A stretch of DNA of 64,000 nt from Nicotiana tabacum. Taxonomy: Eukaryota > Streptophyta > Magnoliopsida > Solanales > Solanaceae. Location: NCBI RefSeq assembly GCF_000715075.1, contig NC_134095.1, positions 63,121,990-63,185,989 of the forward strand, written 5' to 3'. Position numbers and translations under genes: made by a program. Below the pieces are notes generated by a model that saw only the letters and a program-made list of their open reading frames with translations, made no database searches and was not told the origin of the DNA. This document shows, one piece after another, positions 1 to 10,189 of this stretch (the first letter of the stretch is position 1; every line of letters starts with the position of its first letter).

Positions 1-840
1 AAAGGATGACGAGATGAATCTATCTTGCTGAAATGTTTTGGAGAAACACTGTCCAAGGGGGCCATGATGTGGTATCATAATCTACCCCCGAACTCAATGG
101 ATTCGTTTTTCATGTTGGTAGATTCTTTTGTGAAGGCGCATGTCGGTGCCATTAATGTTGCTATAAGGAAGTCTGATATCTTCAAGATCAAACAAAGGGA
201 GAATGAGATGCTAAGGGAATTTGTATCTTGCTTCCAGATGGATCGAATGGAATTTCCACCAGTCTACAATGACTAGGCACTACAGGCCTTCACTCAAGGC
301 TTGAACGAACGAAGCTCGATAGCTTCGAGGCAGCTAAAGCAAAACTTAGTTGAGTATCCCGTCGTGACTTGGACAGATGTGCACAACAGGTATCAATCGA
401 AGATCAGGTTCGAAGATGACCAACTAGGAGCCCCCTCGGGCTTAGTATATCCAAGTAGGCTCCTAGCAAAGGAACCAAGGTCTGCAGAAAGGGAGTCGAA
501 ATCAGGCAAAGATAGGTATTACCATACTTCAAAGATCAAAGAGACACTTTGAGGCGAAATGTACCTCGAAATGATCGAGGAGTAGATCGAGCCCAAAAAT
601 CCCGTATGAGCAAGACCGAGTGCGACATGCATTCGAAGCCAATGAAGGCGCCCCGATTGTCAGAATACAACTTCAACATTGATGTCTTAGGCATCGTATC
701 GGTCATGGGAAGAATCAGGATACCAGATGGCCAAAACCCGCACAGTCAGATCCTTCCCAAAGGAACCCCAACTTGATGTGCGAATACCATGGCATTCACG
801 GTCATAGGACCAAGGATTGTATGCAACTCCGAGAGGAGGT
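1..840 (+). pseudogene. Gag fragment of the Tat-like element, broken
   Basis: Translation from base 25 gives a Ty3-type Gag core (LSKGAMMWYHNLPP, then IFKIKQRENEMLREFVSCF). An in-frame TAG at 274-276 interrupts it and the same frame resumes (ALQAFTQGLNERSS...) to about 550. Farther on, in another frame near 779-820, lies a zinc-knuckle-like string CEYHGIHGHRTKDC (C-X2-H-X4-H-X4-C). Gag normally forms the particle that packages element RNA. At least one stop and two frame changes make this a non-functional relic. The beginning lies outside the window. Confidence 0.75.
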
Positions 841-849
841 GGCCTGGCC

Positions 850-1579
850 GATCAACGAAGGGCACCTTCGATAATTCCTCAACAATCGAGCTAAAAACCA
901 ATTTTGGAAAAGAGAGGCAGACAGAAAAAATAAATCAGAAGAACCGCAACACATCATCCAGATGATCGTTGGAGGGGTCGATGGCTCATAGGAACCCATT
1001 TTCAAACGAACAAAAATATCCATCACCAGGGAAAGGTGAACTCGGAGTGACATACCCGAGGATAGTCTCACGTTTAGCGAAGAGGACATCGAGACCTTGT
1101 CTCAGCCTCATAATGATGCATTGGTAATTTCTTTTCTTTTAAATAAAATTGGGATTAAAAGTGTGCTCGTAGATCCAAGTATCTCAGCCAACATAATCAA
1201 GTCGAGGGTGGTGGATCAGCTCGGACTGCTTGACCAGATTGTACCCGCTTCTCGAGTCCTCAATAGATTTAACATGGCAAGCGAGGCAACAAAAAGGGAA
1301 ATCACCCTCTCAATCAATGTGGCTGGTACAATCCAAGATAACAAGTTTCATGTCATCGAAGGTGACATGAGATACAATGCCCTACTTGGAAAGCCATGGA
1401 TACACAGTATGAAGGCAGTGCCATCAACCCTTCACCAAATGATAAAGTTTCCAACCAAGGACGGAGTAAAAGCAGTGCACAGAGAGAAACATATAACAAG
1501 AAAGATGTTCGTGGTGCACGACGTAGCACCGACATCAATACCCCCCACCTCGAAGAAGCCAAAAGACAAGAGTCAATAA
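850..1579 (+). pseudogene. Retropepsin-like protease region, probably inactive
   Basis: The open stretch 1097-1579 encodes a pepsin-type retroelement protease fold: SVLVDPSISANIIKSRVV in place of the usual D-(S/T/G)-G-S-S-A-N active-site loop, then YNALLGKPWIHSMKAVPSTL, a strong signature of Tat-lineage proteases. The catalytic Asp is followed by Pro-Ser, not the glycine the family needs, so activity is doubtful. The preceding segment (850-1096) is Gag-protease linker with stops in the sense frame. The protein would cut the Gag precursor in particles. The reading frame ends at 1579 and no RT follows. Confidence 0.7.
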
Positions 1580-2029
1580 AGGACCGCGCTGCGTCCTCAA
1601 AGCAAGCAAGTAAAACGGATCAAGGCTCTAACGCTATCAATGCTAAGGTACAACCGTCTCCCTTTTCACTTATGTTTTATACTAACTTATTACAGGTGTT
1701 CAAGTAAGAGGAATCAAAGCACCCTCCAGCTCGAAGACCATGGGTTTTAAAGCATGTATTGCACTCTTTTTCCCTTAGACCGGGTTTTATCCCGAATGGG
1801 TTTTACCGGCAAGGTTTTTAATGAGGCAACATCCATATGCTACCTAAGGAGAACTCATCAAGTATTCGAGGCTTCTCTTCGATCAATCCTAAATACTAGG
1901 GGGCATCACCCCGGGAGGTCTCCTCTTCGAAGAAATCGAATTATGCCTACGAAGATCTCGATAGGGGAATGTTGTATTGGGCCAAATGGTCAAATGAATT
2001 GTGTCCATATAGAATAATCAAGCCTCCAA
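1580..2029. other. Non-coding spacer of the Tat-like element
   Basis: No reading frame with recognisable similarity. The stretch joins the protease relic to the repeat-rich middle of the element. I see nothing further in it. Confidence 0.4.
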
Positions 2030-2690
2030 AAGCAAAAAAAACATGTACACATATATCAAATAATTGAGTAAGCCTCTTTTCTTATCAAAACACTTGAAGA
2101 AGTTCACTACTTTCACGCGAAAACTACTCAAGGGCCAAAAATCTTCGAACACTCGAGGACTGTCATCGACAACTAGCTCGTCGAAGCCATCAAACTCAAA
2201 TTCGTAAGACCTCAATAAGGCAACCTCGAGTTCGTAAGCCCTCAGTAAGGCAACACCAAATCTGTAAGACCTCAACAAGGCATGCCAAAACTTATAAGAC
2301 CTTCAAAAGGCATAACCCTGATATTAAGACCAAGGATATATCGAACTTGTAAGACCCCTAAAAAGGCATACCCTCGATATAAATCCCGAGGTCATCTCAC
2401 CCGGGGACTAAAGTCTACGGCCGAACATAAAGACTACGGTCATATCAAAAGGCTCTGGCTAAATTAACGCGGCTCGAAGATGTCCAACCGCCGCCATAAA
2501 ATTAAAAGCCTACGAATACTTCGAAAAGAACCGGTTAAGTAGGATACCCCTAGAATAATCAAAAGAGTTTCGATCATATCAGCTCCAAACAATAACAAGG
2601 CTTCGAGATAATCAGCCTTCAGCAAAAAGGCTTCGAGATAATTAGCCTTCAATAAAAAGGCTTCGAAAAATCAGCCTTCAAGAGAACCTC
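2030..2690. repeat. Degenerate short tandem repeats (about 30-35 bp)
   Basis: Two related runs are visible. Near 2200-2370, units built on GTAAGACCTCAAYAAGGCA recur with drift. Near 2595-2690, units AAGGCTTCGAGATAATCAGC followed by CTTCARYAAA recur three times. Such arrays are usual in the non-coding part of Tat elements. The sequence codes for nothing I recognise. Confidence 0.55.
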
Positions 2691-2854
2691 CTGAGGTACT
2701 CAATTATCGTCATATATCAACTCATAATCGAGGTTCTTATTTGAGCCGTCGAAGAGTCGGACGAACACAACAAATGCCAGGCATAATCAAAATTTCAAAG
2801 TCTTCAGCCAAAACGGGGAAAACTATAGCCATATTAGAGGTCGCATTGACCCAA

Positions 2855-3035
2855 TCTAAAAATGCCTAAGGGCCAACGCGTAAGAGCCTAAGGGCCAGCC
2901 TAAAGAGCCTAAGAGCCAATGCGTAAAAGCCTAAGGTCCAGCCTAAAGAGACTAAGGGCCAATGCGTAAGAGCCTAAGGGCCAGCCTAAAGAGCCTAAGA
3001 GCTAGCCTAAAGAGCCTAAGGGCCAATATGTTGAA
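2855..3035. repeat. Short tandem repeat, unit GCCTAAGGGCCA / GCCTAAAGA
   Basis: About nine to ten copies of an 18-19-bp unit alternate between GAGCCTAAGGGCCA-GCCTAAA and GAGCCTAAGRGCCAAYGCGTA, giving a roughly 37-bp dimer. The array is continuous with the motif AAACCTAAGGG seen again at 3125 and 7028, at the 3' flank of both antisense-gene copies. Confidence 0.6.
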
Positions 3036-3321
3036 ACCTAAGGGTCAATGAGCCCGAGTAAAAATTTGACTCGAGGATCGAACACCGAACGGTCAACTAT
3101 TATCAATCACTCATCGAGCATGAAAACCTAAGGGGTTTATATCATAAGTCCGACACACCAAACTGGTTATCGACAAGCATCAAAATTTACTCCAAAAGGC
3201 AAAGGGAAAACAAGAAATGATGAAAAGCAAAAATCCATATATATATTGTAAAGTTTTCTCGAAGACATATTTCCAAGGCTCACGCTTGAATCCCTTTCAC
3301 AAAAAAGGAACAAATGAAAAC

Positions 3322-6104
3322 CTAATCTACCACCGAGGTTACTTGACTAGACGGAGCTCCCTCGGAAGTTGTGCCTTCAATGGCCTGGTCCTTGACCCCC
3401 GTAACATCGATGACCTCTTCCCCCTCGGGGACTTCACTATCACCCTCATCATCCTCCGAGCTGCTGGTCGATTCACTGGTTGAACCATCATCGAAAGAAA
3501 GCAGAGTTGCCACTTCTTCCTCTAGGACCTTCATCCTTTTGATCTCGGCAGACAAATCGATGCCCCCTGCATATACATCCTTGAAAGCCTGTCTCCGAGA
3601 TCTTAATCGAGCATGTTCCAAGGCTCAAGATAGTTTAAGCTCGGCCATCTCAGACACTTTTCTAGCTCGAGCATTTGCAACAGTAGTATCTTTTCGGTAT
3701 GAGGACATGAGCGCAGCGGCTTCGGACTTAGCTGCAAATAGCTTAGCAACTAGTTTAGCATGTAGAACTTTATACTTGCGACTTTTTCCCTCGCCCCTTG
3801 AAGTTGGAACTTAGCCAAGGTCAGTTTCTCTCGAAGAGTTTCTTTATCGGAAGACACCTCATCCATGCGCTGCTTCAGCCCAAGGATTTCGGTATCTCTG
3901 ATTCTAAGCTCCTATCGCATTAGACCATCTTTTTGCTTGAGCTGAAAAAGTCAAATTAAGGTATCAAACGCTCAATTGACTGAAGCACAGAAATAAGCTC
4001 GTGAAGTTCATACTACCTACTCATTGAGATCGGCCAGCTCTCGAGATATCCTCTCCAAATGAGCTCTAAGGTCACCTAGCTCCCCCTCCTTTTGGGCATA
4101 AAGGGCCTTAAGTTCGTCCAATTCAGCAACGAGCTTCTTAAATTTGTCCTCACAATGAGCCAACTCTGCTTGTGACTTGGCAAAGGCTTGGTTGGAGAGC
4201 TTTAAGGTTTGAAAACACAGAAGAAGAGAGTCAGAAAAGCAATAATCAAAACTCAAAATGCAGCGATCAAATCAAAATTACCTGTTGTCGAAGCTTCTCA
4301 GCTTCTTCAAAGATCAATAAGGCATCTATATCGGGGCCTTCCTCAACCCCAACAAAATATCCTTCAAACATACTATTCTCCCCGGGGGATGGTCCCACGA
4401 CGGGAATTTTCATATCTTGGGCACCCCGCATTTGCCTAGGAGAGAATGATGGGCCCAGTAGAGGCTCATCTACGTTGATCACATCAATTGGGTCGACGAG
4501 GGCCCTCTCCCTCCTACGAGGGGCTTCATCATTGGTTTCTTCGGTTTTATCAACGAGGTGCCCCTTGGCACCCGAAGTGTTTTGGTCGTTGGTCGGCCCT
4601 AGGACTTTGTCTAAGTCCCTTTTAATAATTCCCTCAATTCAGGTCGGGACCACCTCGGCGACCTTAGTTCTAGCAGCCTCCGGCTCAGTCACCTTCAACT
4701 CAGTAGATTTAGAGGCAGCAACACTTCTTCTCCCCCTAACTACCAGCGGGCAGTCATCACTCTCTTCGCCTTCGGCACAAAGACTTTCAGCCGCCTCCCA
4801 AGTTGAGGCCACTAAGTCGGCCTCGAACTTTTAAACTCTAGCCTTTTTTGGCTTCGGGGATCGGCCGGTGATTTCTTCATTCTCTTTTTCTCTTTAGCAG
4901 GCTTCAGGATATCTGCTTCCCCTGGTGGGGGTTCCCTCATCAAAACGGCCTCTCCAAGGCCTGCATAGGAACAAAGTATGAGAGCACTAGTGAGAGATAT
5001 CTTCTCTAAAGAGCTCAAGTATGAACAGAGATAAAAACTCACCCTGATTTTTGTCCTCCCAACGGGCCTTAGCCAGATCGCGCCACACGCGCTTAGCATA
5101 TAGAAAGATCGAATCAAGTCGTCGGACCCAGCCCAGGAGATTGTTTATAACATCGGGGTACCACTCAACAGTTGTATCATCAAAGAAAGTTAATTCAAAG
5201 TCAAGAAAAGTTATCCGATCAGCGGAACATGTTTACTTACGATTTATATTCCATTTCTCGGGGAATGACATTCTCTTAGCAGGGATCAAGTTTGAGGTCC
5301 TGACTCGGACAAAGCAGCTCATCCACCCTCGGTCCTTTTCTTTATCAATGCTAGCAAAAAAGGCCTTCGGGGATCGGCGTTTCAGCTTAATTAGGCCACC
5401 TCGATAAAGTCAAGGGCTATACAGTCTAATCAGATGGTCGAGGGTAAAAGGCATCCCCTCAACAAAGTTTGAGAAATACCTAATCATATAAACAATGAAC
5501 CAGAATGATGGATAGATTTGCCCAAGTGTCACCTGATATTGGCTGCAGAAATCGAGGATCACGGGATCTATCGATGGTAAAGAGGCTCCTACCGGGCCTA
5601 AGGTGAAAGGATATGTGTATACACTGAGGAAACTGGCCTTGTGCTTGGTTATGTCTTCTCCTCGTGAAGGAATCTCTAGTTGCACCGCCCTCCCCCAACG
5701 GCAGTCAGCCTTCACCTTCTCGATTTCAGTTATTAAAATGATATATCGAGACATTGGTTCACATCATCCCGGAACATATGAGGGTTTTCAACCTGGAAAT
5801 CAGAAGATGTATCACAAGGTCCGGGAATACACTCCTCGATACTAGGAGGAACTACTAATTTACTTTTAGTCGTTTGAGAAGACGATAAAGCTTTTTCCTT
5901 TTGAGGAACCGTTTTAGAGGTCTTTACGATTTCTAAAGCAAAGGATCCGAGAAAGTGGAAAATGTCGTTAGAAAAGAAAAGGGAGAGTTCAAGGAAATTG
6001 AAAAGGGCTAAATGAAATCTTGGAATCACTAAGGGAGTAATATCGGCAAAGTTATGAAGTTTTGTCGATTTATAAAGATCGTTTGAACATGCTGAGGAAG
6101 CCAA
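3322..6104 (-). pseudogene. Antisense, intron-containing gene of the retroelement (Transposase_28 / 'putative gypsy-type transposon' domain), broken
   Basis: Reads right to left, against the element. The N-terminal part (about 6104-5241) contains ASFLSVYTYPFTLGP, DFCSQYQVTLGQIYPSFW and MPFTLDHLIRLYSP, typical of the plant domain called 'putative gypsy type transposon'. Further exons encode VEWYPDVINNLLGWVRRLDS (to 5043), a lysine-rich stretch (from 4960), and a coiled coil (4199-4017: LAHCEDKFKKLVAELDELKA). The last is an acidic C-terminus ending at 3322. Canonical splice sites are visible on this strand: donor at 5240, intron 5042-4961, intron 4281-4200. A frame change near 5750 and stops break it. 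Function in the family is unknown. I infer one gene with at least four exons; the acceptor after the 5240 donor is not clear. Confidence 0.65.
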
Positions 6105-6239
6105 AAGGCTGACCGTGGGCCGCCTACAATTAATGATTTTGAGAATTGTACCAAAGCAACCCTTCAGTCACTTCAACTGCTTACATCATGATGTTGCCGT
6201 CAAAATCAAAGCATCGGGAATTAGATTGTTAGAAATTAT

Positions 6240-6800
6240 TAAGAACAATCTACGAGCTAGGCTCGAGTAGTCATTCGCTCGACTATTAAAGCCCAAAGGC
6301 CACTCGAGTTCGAGCCAGTTCTCGCTCGGGGACTATTCATAAAGCCTCAAGGCTATCTTTACTTCGAATTCAAGCAAAAACTTGCTCGACTATTAAGCCC
6401 AAAGGCTACCCGATTTCGAGCTAGTTCTCACTCGGGGACTATTTATAAAGCCTCAAGGCTACTTTTTCTCTCGAGTTCGAGCGAACGCTCACTCGATTAT
6501 TTAGCCCATGGGCTAACCAAGTTCGAGCCAGTTCTCGCTCGGGGACTATTTATAAAGCCTCGGGGCTACTTTTTCTCTCGAGTTCGGGCGAATGCCCACT
6601 CAATTATTTAGCCCGCGGGCTACCCAAGTTCGAGCAGGTTCTTGATCAAGGGCTATTTATAACGCCTTAGGGCTATCTTTATTTTAAGTTCAAAGCAAAT
6701 TTTCACTCAATTACGGGCTGCCCGAGTTTGAGTAAACTCTCACTCGGGGATTATCTGTGAAAGCCTAAGGGCTATCTTTATTTTCAGATGATCGAGCAAG
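6240..6800. repeat. Tandem repeat, ~107-bp unit, five copies
   Basis: Landmark CTCGCTCGGGGACTATT recurs at about 6321, 6427, 6533, 6641 (diverged) and 6739, giving a spacing near 107 bp. Each unit also holds AAAGCCTCAAGGCTA and CTCGAGTTCGAGC. The array lies between the antisense gene's 5' end and its truncated second copy, where Tat elements commonly carry tandem repeats. Confidence 0.75.
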
Positions 6801-7230
6801 CACCCACCCTGCTGCAAAATCTAAAGGTTGCTTTAGCTCGAGGAGCTTACCACACGAGGACTATCAACGAGGCCTAAAAAGGCTAAGCTTTATTTAAAAA
6901 ATCGAGACCCTACTCTCACTCAATCCGGGCCCATATGTCCCGGCGATATAAGTTCGCATCAAATCAATCCAGACTTAGTCCAAGGGATAACAAAGAGCTT
7001 CAAGGAATATCATATTGACCAATCAAAAACCTAAGGGTTTATTATGTCCAGGCCCGGTACCCGGACCGATCAATAGAGCCATACACTTGGATTTTTCACG
7101 CACGAGGGAAAAATGGAGTTTAACACAAGTCGAAGGCAAAATGAAGAAACTCTTATATTAATGAAAAACGGTTACAAAAGCCCACGAAGGGTCCTTACAC
7201 AGAAATAAAGAAGCAAAAAACAACAGCTGA
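6800..7230. other. Non-coding spacer with a copy of the antisense-gene 3' flank
   Basis: No coding. Around 7020-7200 the order AAACCTAAGGGTTTA, a GACCGATCA-like segment and a purine-rich stretch parallels 3120-3330, just past the end of the first antisense gene. This indicates that an antisense-gene block was duplicated within the element. Confidence 0.4.
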
Positions 7231-7418
7231 AAAACTAATCTACTTTCGAGGGATTGTCCTCAAGGGCAACATCCTCGAGAACCCTCTTCTCGGGGACTCC
7301 TTTTTGATCTTTAGAATGTTGTCTTCGAGAACCCCCTCCGAAGCAGCAATAAACGAGGAAAAGGCTATAGCCTATCAAAGAGCAAAAGCTTTTAACGAGC
7401 AAGGAAAATTGTGGACTG

Positions 7419-7628
7419 GTGGAAAACTTGGCAAGTATGGGTCTCATCAGCACTACTATTGTGAAGCCACTTCTTAAGACATTGTACCAGTGTGGGATGC
7501 AAAAGTTAGTAGATAGCACACCTCACTCCATGGAAAGCAAAAGGAGTGAAGCTCCACACCAGGTTGAAGTTAAGAGAGATGAGCAGCGGTTTACGGTCTA
7601 CATATCTTCTGATGCGTGTAGAATCTGA
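7419..7628 (+). other. Unidentified coding-like segment inside the antisense block
   Basis: An open + strand stretch begins MENLASMGLISTTIVKPLLK and ends DEQRFTVYISSDACRI. It is not retroelement-like to my eye and interrupts the truncated antisense copy. Immediately downstream come CAACAAC runs and AATCCCACTCAGTGGGG, an RTE/TS-type tail in reverse. It may be a captured host exon or chance. I do not recognise the protein. Confidence 0.3.
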
Positions 7629-7654
7629 AGCCTCTCTCTCATTATTTCGGGCTA

Positions 7655-7715
7655 ACAACAACATCAACAACAACCATATATAATCCCACTCAGTGGGGAA
7701 ATACTCTTAAAAAGA
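7655..7715 (-). mobile_element. RTE/TS-SINE 3' tail fragment
   Basis: CAACAACAACATCAACAACAA followed by AATCCCACTCAGTGGGG is the reverse complement of the (TTG)n-ended tail shared by Solanaceae RTE LINEs and the TS SINE. The better copy at 24480 allows direct comparison. Only about 60 bases remain. Confidence 0.5.
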
Positions 7716-7863
7716 TCCATGGCGTAACTGACAAAGCTGCTGTCGTAGGACCTTTTAGTCACGGGTTTGAACCATAGAAATTGGAGTTTAGAGGAGGATG
7801 TAGATATGGGAAAGGGCTGAAGGCTGTTGAAGGAAGACTGAGTGAAGTCTTGACTTAAGTAAT

Positions 7864-7882
7864 CCCCTATTTATAGAGAGAC
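7864..7882 (-). promoter_or_regulatory. Candidate TATA box for antisense transcription
   Basis: The - strand reads CTCTCTATAAATAGGGG, a near-ideal plant TATA element, about 630 bases upstream of the C-terminal piece of the truncated antisense copy. It faces into that gene and away from the 3' LTR. It is a candidate only; no transcript evidence is available. Confidence 0.45.
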
Positions 7883-7889
7883 AGTAACG

Positions 7890-8010
7890 TAATCGACGGT
7901 GCAATCAATGCCTTTGGGGAAATGTATCAACGATACAATCAATGCTTTTGGGGAAATGAAACGGCGGCGCAATCACCGCTTTTGGGGAAAATGAATTGAC
8001 AGTATATTCA
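7890..8010. repeat. Tandem repeat, ~40-bp unit, three to four copies
   Basis: GCAATCAATGCCTTTGGGGA, then ACAATCAATGCTTTTGGGGA, then GCAATCACCGCTTTTGGGGA and a fainter fourth copy succeed each other. The array sits between the antisense TATA candidate and the 3' LTR. Confidence 0.6.
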
Positions 8011-8147
8011 ATGCTTCTAGGAAGAAGAACCGATGAGGTGTTTCAATCACTTCGAACGCTTACATCACGAGAATAACGTCATCATAAGAGGCTCGAGAAA
8101 ATCGAGATCGAAGTCGTTTCATATCATTCTATTCTAAGAAATGCGGG

Positions 8148-8822
8148 GACTATCTGTATATGTTCAAAATCAAGGAAGAGCGATCTGAGGCTTTTGTGGC
8201 AGTTCAAGCCCGACCTCGATGGGATCAAAGCACGGTCCAAGGCCCATCCCCGAAACACTTGCCTCGGCAGGGTACGTCGAATACCCACCACGGTATACCT
8301 CGAGGCAGTGTGAAAATCGATGACAATCATGGAAAGGCGGGAAACCCCCGAGGGTACGTGATGAGGACTAAAAGAGTCTTCAAGAATAGTATAAATATGT
8401 ACTAAGTCGTTATACAGCTGTACCAGTAGCATTTCTTCATCATTTATTAGACATGTACTGTGTTGGGATTCACCCTTCCTATATAAAGGGGACCCTTGTC
8501 ATCTTGTAAAAGGATTCGTCTTATTACACAACATATTGAATACAATACAATATTCTCTGCTCTTTGCTTAAACAATTGTTCTACACATTTAGTGCTTATT
8601 TTTTCATTGTTCATTTATTGTTCTTCATTTATTGCTCATTATTAGCCGTAAAAGGACATCTTTGAGGCCTTCATTATCATTGTTCTTCATCAATTATTCA
8701 TTACTATTAGCCCCGTCTAGACCTCGAGGCCCTGCTCCAGCCAGCTCAAGGCCCAGCCTTGTGACCCTATTGGTTTGCATTTCTTATTTTCTTTACTTAC
8801 ACTTAACATCTATTTCCTAACA
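8148..8822 (+). repeat. Probable 3' LTR of the Tat-like element
   Basis: The stretch begins near AAATGCGGGGACTATCTG, a purine/G-rich junction that could be PPT plus LTR start. It holds a TATA box and a T-rich transcript-end region, and closes with TTTCCTAACA. Directly beyond it the composition switches to Athila spacer. The exact left edge is uncertain by tens of bases because the partner 5' LTR is outside the window. ACTAG at 8823-8827 would be the right target duplication. Confidence 0.55.
8478..8490 (+). promoter_or_regulatory. LTR TATA box
   Basis: CCTATATAAAGGGGAC lies within the LTR, followed ~40 bases later by CTTATTACACAAC-type start-like sequence. This is the expected pol II promoter of the element; position and sequence are the only support. 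Confidence 0.55.
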
Positions 8823-8924
8823 ACTAGTTTTAAAATAAATCACATATCTATAGAACCAAAAAATCACATATAATTATAATTACAATTTTCAAGGTAAATA
8901 AAATGCAACACTGCTTCTCAAAAT

Positions 8925-9335
8925 AGGGCACCACAAACCACGTAAAAGTGAGCGCAACTGCAAAATACCCACCGCAGACTACGTAAAAGTGAACGTGGCC
9001 GCGAAGAGGTTAGGCTCAAACTACTGACTCTCTGTGCTTGATCAACCGTGGACCACGAAAAATAGAACGCGGCCACGAATGACCCACCGCGGACCACGTA
9101 AAAGTAAACGCGGCCACGGAGGCAAATGTTAAGCTCTCTGAAGTTTAGAAGCATGAACCACAAAAACTTGGACGCAACCGCGAAAGACCAACCGCAGACC
9201 GCGGAAAATTGACCTCGGCCGTGAAAGCTAAACATCCTCAATGTTTTTAAGTTAGGGTATCGCGGATCGCGAAGTTTTGAATGTGGTCGCATACCCTATC
9301 GCAGAACGCGTAAAAATGACCACGACCGCGAATTT
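8925..9335. repeat. CG-rich degenerate repeat, motif ACCGCGGACCACGTAAAAGT
   Basis: About seven to eight irregularly spaced copies of a motif resembling ACCGCGGACCACGTAAAAGT followed by GAACGCGGCCACG occur here. Many copies show CG changed to TG or CA, as expected for methylated DNA. The same motif family recurs at 9755-10030 and inside the 5' LTR (16735-17110). It lies in the pol-LTR spacer of the Athila element. Confidence 0.6.
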
Positions 9336-9339
9336 CAAG

Positions 9340-9750
9340 AGAGATCGGCATTGAAGAACACTAATAACTAGGGTTTCACTAATTGTGCAAAAATTAGAGC
9401 AATTAAACATGCAATGTTACTAACCCCAACCCCATTAGGCATACAAATACTATCCACATGTATTTAAGCAACAATGACGCATTAATTTGATATTATGACA
9501 TGCATTTAACCCTAACAAAAAAGAAAAATTAAAACAAAGAGAAAAGAAAAGAAAAAGATAAAATCAAACCATTGAATTGAACATACCACCTGTAAAATTT
9601 GTAGGAAATCTATACTTGAAGTGAGTGAGATGAGAATGAAAGCAAGGAGAGATGAACAGTGCTTTAGGTGTAGTAAACAGTTGGGGTGCGTAAAGTATAA
9701 AATGGCAAGAAAAAGTTCTATTTATACTATTACCCTAGCGCCCGACCAAC
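9340..9750. other. Athila spacer, AT-rich, no coding
   Basis: A purine-rich stretch (about 9520-9570) and an otherwise unremarkable AT-rich sequence separate two CG-rich repeat clusters. I see no gene or transposon end here. Confidence 0.4.
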
Positions 9751-9754
9751 TTAC

Positions 9755-10035
9755 CAAAGTGGGGCCGCAAAATTTTGTCGTGGTCCGCACTCTGTTACCT
9801 TTTGTAGATCTGCTCAAACTCATAGGCGTGGACCATGAAATAATGACTGCGGCCGTAGAATTACTCCAGTCCACAAAAATTTGAACGCGGCCGCTGACTC
9901 CGAAGGATTTTTTGACTGGCCAACTTCAGAGAGTTGGAAATTTCCATCAACCAGCTGCACGGTCCGCGTCAGATTTATATGAACGCGAAGTGCTTGAGTG
10001 GTCCACATATTTTTTAGCGCGATCCGCAAAATTTC
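9755..10035. repeat. Second cluster of the CG-rich repeat
   Basis: Units GCGGCCGTAGAATTACTCCA, GAACGCGGCCGCTGA, ACGGTCCGCGTCAG and GCGCGATCCGCAAAATTTC repeat the theme of the cluster at 8925-9335. It lies just downstream (in element sense) of the integrase. Confidence 0.5.
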
Positions 10036-10189
10036 ATCATTTAGCCAAATTTTTCCTTGTCAATTTCCTGCACTGCACAACCAATTCCTACATACACTTC
10101 ACAACCGGTTAGTCCAAAATAATGCCTAATCTAAGAAAAAAATCAAAAGAAAGAAAAATACATGGGCTGCCTCCCAAGAAGCGCTTGAT

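Larger units (their letters stand above)
7235..8095 (-). pseudogene. Second, truncated copy of the antisense-gene block
   Basis: On the - strand the open stretch ending at 7235 finishes EDVALEDNPSKVD, comparable with the end of the first copy (EGAPSSQVTSVVD at 3322). At the other end, TTCAATCACTTCGAACGC (about 8042) parallels TTCAGTCACTTCAACTGC near 6163 upstream of the first copy. Most of the interior is missing and is replaced by unrelated sequence (about 7420-7710). It is a deletion derivative with no complete product. Confidence 0.45.
1..8822 (+). mobile_element. Tat-lineage LTR retrotransposon, pol-less, with antisense gene; 5' end outside window
   Basis: Gag-like and retroviral-type protease-like coding lies at the left on the + strand. 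No reverse transcriptase, RNase H or integrase coding follows. Instead there are repeat arrays, an oppositely oriented broken gene (about 6104-3322), a second truncated copy of that block (about 8090-7235), and a terminal region with TATA box and ...CTAACA end that reads as a 3' LTR. Antisense genes between the coding region and the 3' LTR are known from Tat-lineage elements such as Grande. Lack of pol suggests a non-autonomous element. The 5' LTR would lie left of base 1, so LTR pairing could not be checked. Element identity is fairly secure; the exact family is not. Confidence 0.7.

Noticed and set aside
3371..3814. 147-codon + strand open frame
   Set aside because: It is the opposite strand of the acidic C-terminal exon of the antisense gene; Ser-rich composition follows from that.
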